Of a stretch of 8,594 nucleotides of DNA, positions 6,679-8,594 are shown piece by piece. The DNA is taken from assembly GCA_020443945.1 (NCBI GenBank), contig JAIZWN010000092.1, positions 1 to 8,594 on the forward strand, in the 5' to 3' direction. A program made the translations under genes and the position numbers. The notes beneath the pieces were generated by a model, which saw only the letters and a list, made by a program, of their open reading frames with translations, had not been told where the DNA came from and did no database searches. How positions within the stretch are numbered: the first letter of the stretch is position 1; each line of letters starts with the position of its first letter. The stretch comes from Candidatus Thiosymbion ectosymbiont of Robbea hypermnestra (GTDB lineage Bacteria > Pseudomonadota > Gammaproteobacteria > Chromatiales > Chromatiaceae).

Positions 6679-6759
6679 GACTCTCTCTTTCAGTTGCAAC
6701 AGGTGTTACTGCGCTTCGCACTGCCGGGCGCAGACTTGGTCCGACCTCGCGGGGCTGAC

Positions 6760-6778
6760 GAATATCGATTTATCATTC
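6760..6778 (-). promoter_or_regulatory. Weak Fur-like site upstream of feoA
   Basis: On the minus strand this reads GAATGATAAATCGATATTC: one half (AATGATAA) matches a Fur half-site well and the other poorly. It could mark an internal iron-responsive promoter for feoAB. Low confidence, since no well-spaced -35/-10 pair was found. Confidence 0.25.
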
Positions 6779-6812
6779 GGTTGCCCTACATCGACAGGTC
6801 AGTTTTCATACA

Positions 6813-6827
6813 CTCATCTCAGATGAG
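6813..6827. repeat. Palindrome centred on the HMA-like gene stop codon
   Basis: CTCATCT-G-AGATGAG is a perfect 7-1-7 inverted repeat with the TGA stop (6819-6821) in its centre. No T-tract follows, and a one-base centre makes it a poor RNA hairpin, so a protein-binding site or chance are both possible. Confidence 0.5.
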
Positions 6828-7172
6828 CGCGCCCACGAGTGTACGTGCGGATTGTTCGACGGCCTTTTGCACGACCGCCCCCACCAGTGCCTTGCCGAAC
6901 ATCTCGCCCGCCTTGTGGAGAACCTCACCACCGTGGCTAGTGGTTCCAAGGCAGCCGGATTGCTCCAGCACGCAAAGGAGGTCTGATTGCTTGAGCAGCG
7001 CCGAGTCATAGTAAACCGTGATGCTTCCGGCATGGGGATTCACGCGGACCTGGCGCACACCGGTCAGGGCGAGCAGCCTGCTTTCCGCGGTGCGGGTCTT
7101 CCGGGAGCGGCAGTGAAATGCCTTGGACCGCACGCGAATACGCCCCGGGACATGATGGATATATTGGCTCAT
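6819..7172 (-). CDS. Small HMA-like protein of the feo locus
   Basis: A 117-residue protein. Residues 1-75 look like a ferredoxin-fold heavy-metal-associated domain of the HMA_2 kind: YIHHVPGRIRVRS, LLALTGVRQVRVNPHAGSITVYYD. It lacks the CxxC metal site of classical HMA domains. Residues ~85-117 form a hydrophobic, glycine-spaced helix (KALVGAVVQKAV, TLVGALI) that could sit in or on the membrane or mediate assembly. GGAG lies 8 bases before the ATG, a strong start. It is the first gene of the feoA-feoB transcription unit and has a Fur-box promoter, so an accessory role in Fe(II) uptake is likely; no classical FeoC is present. The exact function is unknown. Similar N-terminal domains occur in P-type ATPases. 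Confidence 0.75.
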   Translation of the reverse strand: MSQYIHHVPGRIRVRSKAFHCRSRKTRTAESRLLALTGVRQVRVNPHAGSITVYYDSALLKQSDLLCVLEQSGCLGTTSHGGEVLHKAGEMFGKALVGAVVQKAVEQSARTLVGALI

Positions 7173-7219
7173 GGGAATGGCTCCGGATTCTCGATGAGGC
7201 TCTTGAGAGACCGGGCCTT

Positions 7220-7259
7220 ATCTTAAGGTATGCAAGGATACAAATGCAAATTATTCTCA
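7220..7259 (-). promoter_or_regulatory. Fur-regulated promoter of the HMA-feoA-feoB unit
   Basis: The minus-strand sequence TGAGAATAATTTGCA (7245-7259) matches the 7-1-7 Fur consensus TGATAATNATTATCA at 11 of 14 fixed positions. A -10-like TAAGAT (7220-7225) and a weak -35 TTGCAT (7244-7249) are 18 bp apart, and the Fur box covers the -35. Iron-loaded Fur would therefore block transcription. Box and spacing are seen; regulation is inferred. Confidence 0.75.
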
Positions 7260-7356
7260 ATATCAACGGTTTAGGGTTGCTCGATTGGTGAAAACACCTA
7301 TTTTCGGTGGCGTTCTGACTTCATTGTTTCCGGTTTCGGTAAAGGTATGACGCCGG

Positions 7357-7608
7357 TCAAGCCGGTACCACCAGGATCTTCATCGCCATGCCGCCGCCTA
7401 TGGCGACGCGGGCCTCGCCCCTGGCCACCACCAATCCGCCTCCCCGGCGCTGTACAACGTGCAGCTCACTGCCGATGTTGAGCCCCAGGTCCGTGAGCCG
7501 CCGGTCGAGATTGCGCCCGGCGCGCAAGGCGATGATGCGTACTTTACGCCCCTCGTCCGCCATGGTGAGCGCAAAGGATTTTTTCTGTTCCGAGCTCATG
7601 GGGGACAT
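7357..7608 (-). CDS. Second FeoA-like protein
   Basis: An 83-residue FeoA/SH3-like protein: EGRKVRIIALRAGRNLDRRLTDLGLNIGSELHVVQRRGGGLVVARGEARVAIGGGMAMKILV. The LGLNIGSELHVVQR segment aligns with the LGLTPGTEFEVV core of FeoA. I chose the Met at 7606-7608, since TTGAGG lies 9 bases upstream; an earlier ATG (7615-7617) abuts the same ribosome binding site, and the frame open to 7668 has none. It has its own Fur-type promoter and is separated from the HMA-like gene by 184 bp holding a second promoter. Two FeoA paralogues with one FeoB is a recurring but poorly understood arrangement. Confidence 0.88.
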   Translation of the reverse strand: MSPMSSEQKKSFALTMADEGRKVRIIALRAGRNLDRRLTDLGLNIGSELHVVQRRGGGLVVARGEARVAIGGGMAMKILVVPA

Positions 7609-7648
7609 CGGTCTCATCCTCAAGGTTGCCAAGATAAGTCGGTCAAGG

Positions 7649-7678
7649 ATTGTAAAAGCAAATGTCAATGATTCGCAA
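7649..7678 (-). promoter_or_regulatory. Fur-type promoter of the second feoA-like gene
   Basis: A good -10, TACAAT (7649-7654), lies 18 bp from a -35-like TTGCGA (7673-7678). TGCGAATCATTGACA (7663-7677, minus strand) matches the 7-1-7 Fur consensus at 10 of 14 fixed positions and fills the spacer and -35. The location 40-70 bp upstream of the chosen start is suitable. Confidence 0.65.
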
Positions 7679-7692
7679 TTGATATATGTTAT

Positions 7693-7751
7693 GGGGGGTC
7701 AGGTCTTGATCCGTGACCCTTGAAGGCACACATCAAGACCTGACCCCATTT
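7693..7751 (+). repeat. REP-like element, copy 6
   Basis: Perfect 16-bp arms (7695-7710 and 7732-7747) around the conserved core, in the same orientation as copies 1-4. It lies directly upstream of the Fur-type promoter on one side and abuts the broken radical-SAM gene on the other. Confidence 0.9.
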
Positions 7752-7753
7752 TC

Positions 7754-8271
7754 TATTTTGAGAGTGAAAACTTGCAAAAAATTTATCGTGACGGCGGGGA
7801 GATGGTCGCTCTGGACGTTATTGTCACGCCCTCCCATCACCTCTTCGATCCCAGATACCAATGGGGTTCCGTCTTGACGACACGGGGCTGCCCCATGAAT
7901 TGCGAGTTTTGCTCGGTGACCGCCTTCAACGGATTCAAATACCGGATGCGGCCGGTCGAATCGGTGCTCGGTGAGCTGGCGCTTATCAAGCAGAAATTCA
8001 TCTTCTTCGCGGACGATAACCTGGTCGGCTACAACAAGGTCCATACCGGGCGATTCATCGCGCTCTGCAAGGGCATGGTCGAGCGGAATTGAACCGGAAC
8101 ATGAAGCGGGTCATCAGCAGGCTCTTCTCGAAGCCGGCCATACTCAAAAGGGCATGGTATGCCTTTCTCTATTCACACAGCCCGCGGACCTTTACCGTGA
8201 CCCTGAAAGGCAATATTTCCCATAGGAACAGGCGGTTCCATGCCTCCTACTTCACCGGCAAGGAACTCTAA
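7754..8271 (+). pseudogene. Radical-SAM (B12-binding type) gene remnant
   Basis: The first piece (to 8092) reads YRDGGEMVALDVIVTP, then WGSVLTTRGCPMNCEFC with the CxxxCxxC cluster motif of radical SAM enzymes, then RMRPVESVLGEL and FIFFADDNLVGY. It stops at TGA 8090-8092. In another frame a basic C-terminal piece follows (NRNMKRVISRLFSKP to FTGKEL, stop 8269-8271), similar to the tails of COG1032-type enzymes. The N-terminal B12-binding domain is absent, cut at repeat copy 6, and most of the barrel between the pieces is missing with a frame change near 8090. The family is normally ~450-500 residues. The only start in frame is a TTG at 7772. A dead gene is much the likeliest reading; substrate unknown. 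Confidence 0.8.
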
Positions 8272-8284
8272 GGTCCTGTTGACA

Positions 8285-8369
8285 TTTTTTTGCCGCAAAT
8301 AAACGCGAATGAACGCAAATTAAATTGATTCCGAATTTGCGTTTTTTGCGTTCATTTGCGGCAAAAAAA
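8285..8369. repeat. Large imperfect inverted repeat, AT-rich
   Basis: TTTTTTTGCCGCAAAT (8285-8300) pairs with ATTTGCGGCAAAAAAA (8354-8369), and the pairing continues inward through GAACGCAAATT (8311-8321) and AATTTGCG (8334-8341), with mismatches in between. The short motif GCGTT(C/T)ATTTGCG occurs in intergenic repeats of many bacteria. It starts 14 bases after the radical-SAM remnant and could act as a terminator. It belongs to a different family from the 65-bp REP copies. Confidence 0.75.
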
Positions 8370-8398
8370 GGGCTCTCGTCCAGAACTGAATCGAGAAT

Positions 8399-8503
8399 CG
8401 TAGGGTGCGGTGAGCGTGGTAGGTCTTGCCGGACGGCGCCAGGGAGTGGACGCGAACCGCACCGAGAAATGATGCGGTTCGCTCCGCTCACCGGCATCCT
8501 ACG
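8399..8503. repeat. GC-rich inverted repeat, third family
   Basis: CGTAGGGTGCGGTGAGCG (8399-8416) and its near complement (about 8483-8503) form outer arms. GCGAACCGCA (8452-8461) and TGCGGTTCGC (8472-8481) form a perfect inner pair. About 32 bases separate the outer from the inner arm on the left only. It resembles the 'GGTGCGGTGAGCGAAGCGAACCGCACC' non-coding repeats of gammaproteobacteria. After it, 8504-8594 shows nothing I can support as a feature. Confidence 0.7.
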
Positions 8504-8594
8504 GGCTCGGCAGCGCGGTAGATACTCTGTTCCACTGCAAGTCCGATTTGCCTCCAGTCCATAAACAGAATGAATCAGGACGCCGCTTCCGGCA

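Noticed and set aside
7287..7309. Terminator behind the second feoA-like gene
   Set aside because: CCACC...GGTG followed by TTTT gives a stem of only 4-5 bp with an alternative pairing; too weak to call.
134..7751. Integron or attC-type cassette array
   Set aside because: No integrase is present and the elements lack attC-type core sites; only the layout is reminiscent.
7772..8092. Functional short radical-SAM protein
   Set aside because: The CxxxCxxC motif is intact, but the barrel is cut short, the start is a poor TTG beside the repeat, and a tail piece remains in another frame; a pseudogene fits better.

Overview
The window looks like a piece of a gammaproteobacterial chromosome. The long FeoB with its standard gammaproteobacterial architecture, the Fur-type operators and the repeat families fit that group. 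I cannot name a genus; a free-living, possibly sulfur- or iron-metabolising lineage is a guess. No RNA gene, CRISPR array, transposase or phage gene is visible.

Layout. Positions 1-4055 form a small accessory stretch of foreign-looking, partly AT-rich modules. A plus-strand TIR-domain gene lies at 237-902. A minus-strand PIN toxin/ribbon-helix-helix antitoxin pair lies at 996-1654. A minus-strand TIR-NTPase (STAND-like) gene lies at 1934-2968, and a minus-strand fused nucleotidyltransferase-HEPN gene at 3121-3999. Positions 4057-7678 hold a ferrous-iron uptake locus on the minus strand: a second FeoA-like gene, a small HMA-like gene, feoA and feoB. Two promoter regions overlap good Fur-box matches, and a strong hairpin terminator lies behind feoB. 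Positions 7693-8594 hold a decayed radical-SAM gene and two further families of inverted repeats.

The organising feature is a ~65-bp REP-like element. It has 15-bp arms (GGGGTCAGGTCTTGA and its complement) around a conserved asymmetric core. There are five full copies, near 134, 952, 1685, 3051 and 7693, all in the same orientation. A collapsed sixth copy at 4057 now forms the feoB terminator. Each of the first four intervals between repeat positions (counting the collapsed copy) contains exactly one gene or operon; the fifth holds the whole feo locus. Gene ends run into the repeats: the antitoxin stop codon lies in a repeat arm, and the TIR-NTPase frame reads out of one. The TIR gene and the radical-SAM gene both lose their 5' parts at a repeat edge. 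Copies 2 and 4 are identical over 66 bp and bracket a 2.1-kb block.

Working together: the two TIR proteins (candidate NAD-consuming effectors), the PIN nuclease and the MNT-HEPN fusion all belong to families used in abortive-infection or toxin-antitoxin defence. A repeat-bounded set of defence-like cassettes beside a housekeeping iron operon is the main interpretation offered. It is inference from domain content and layout, not shown function.
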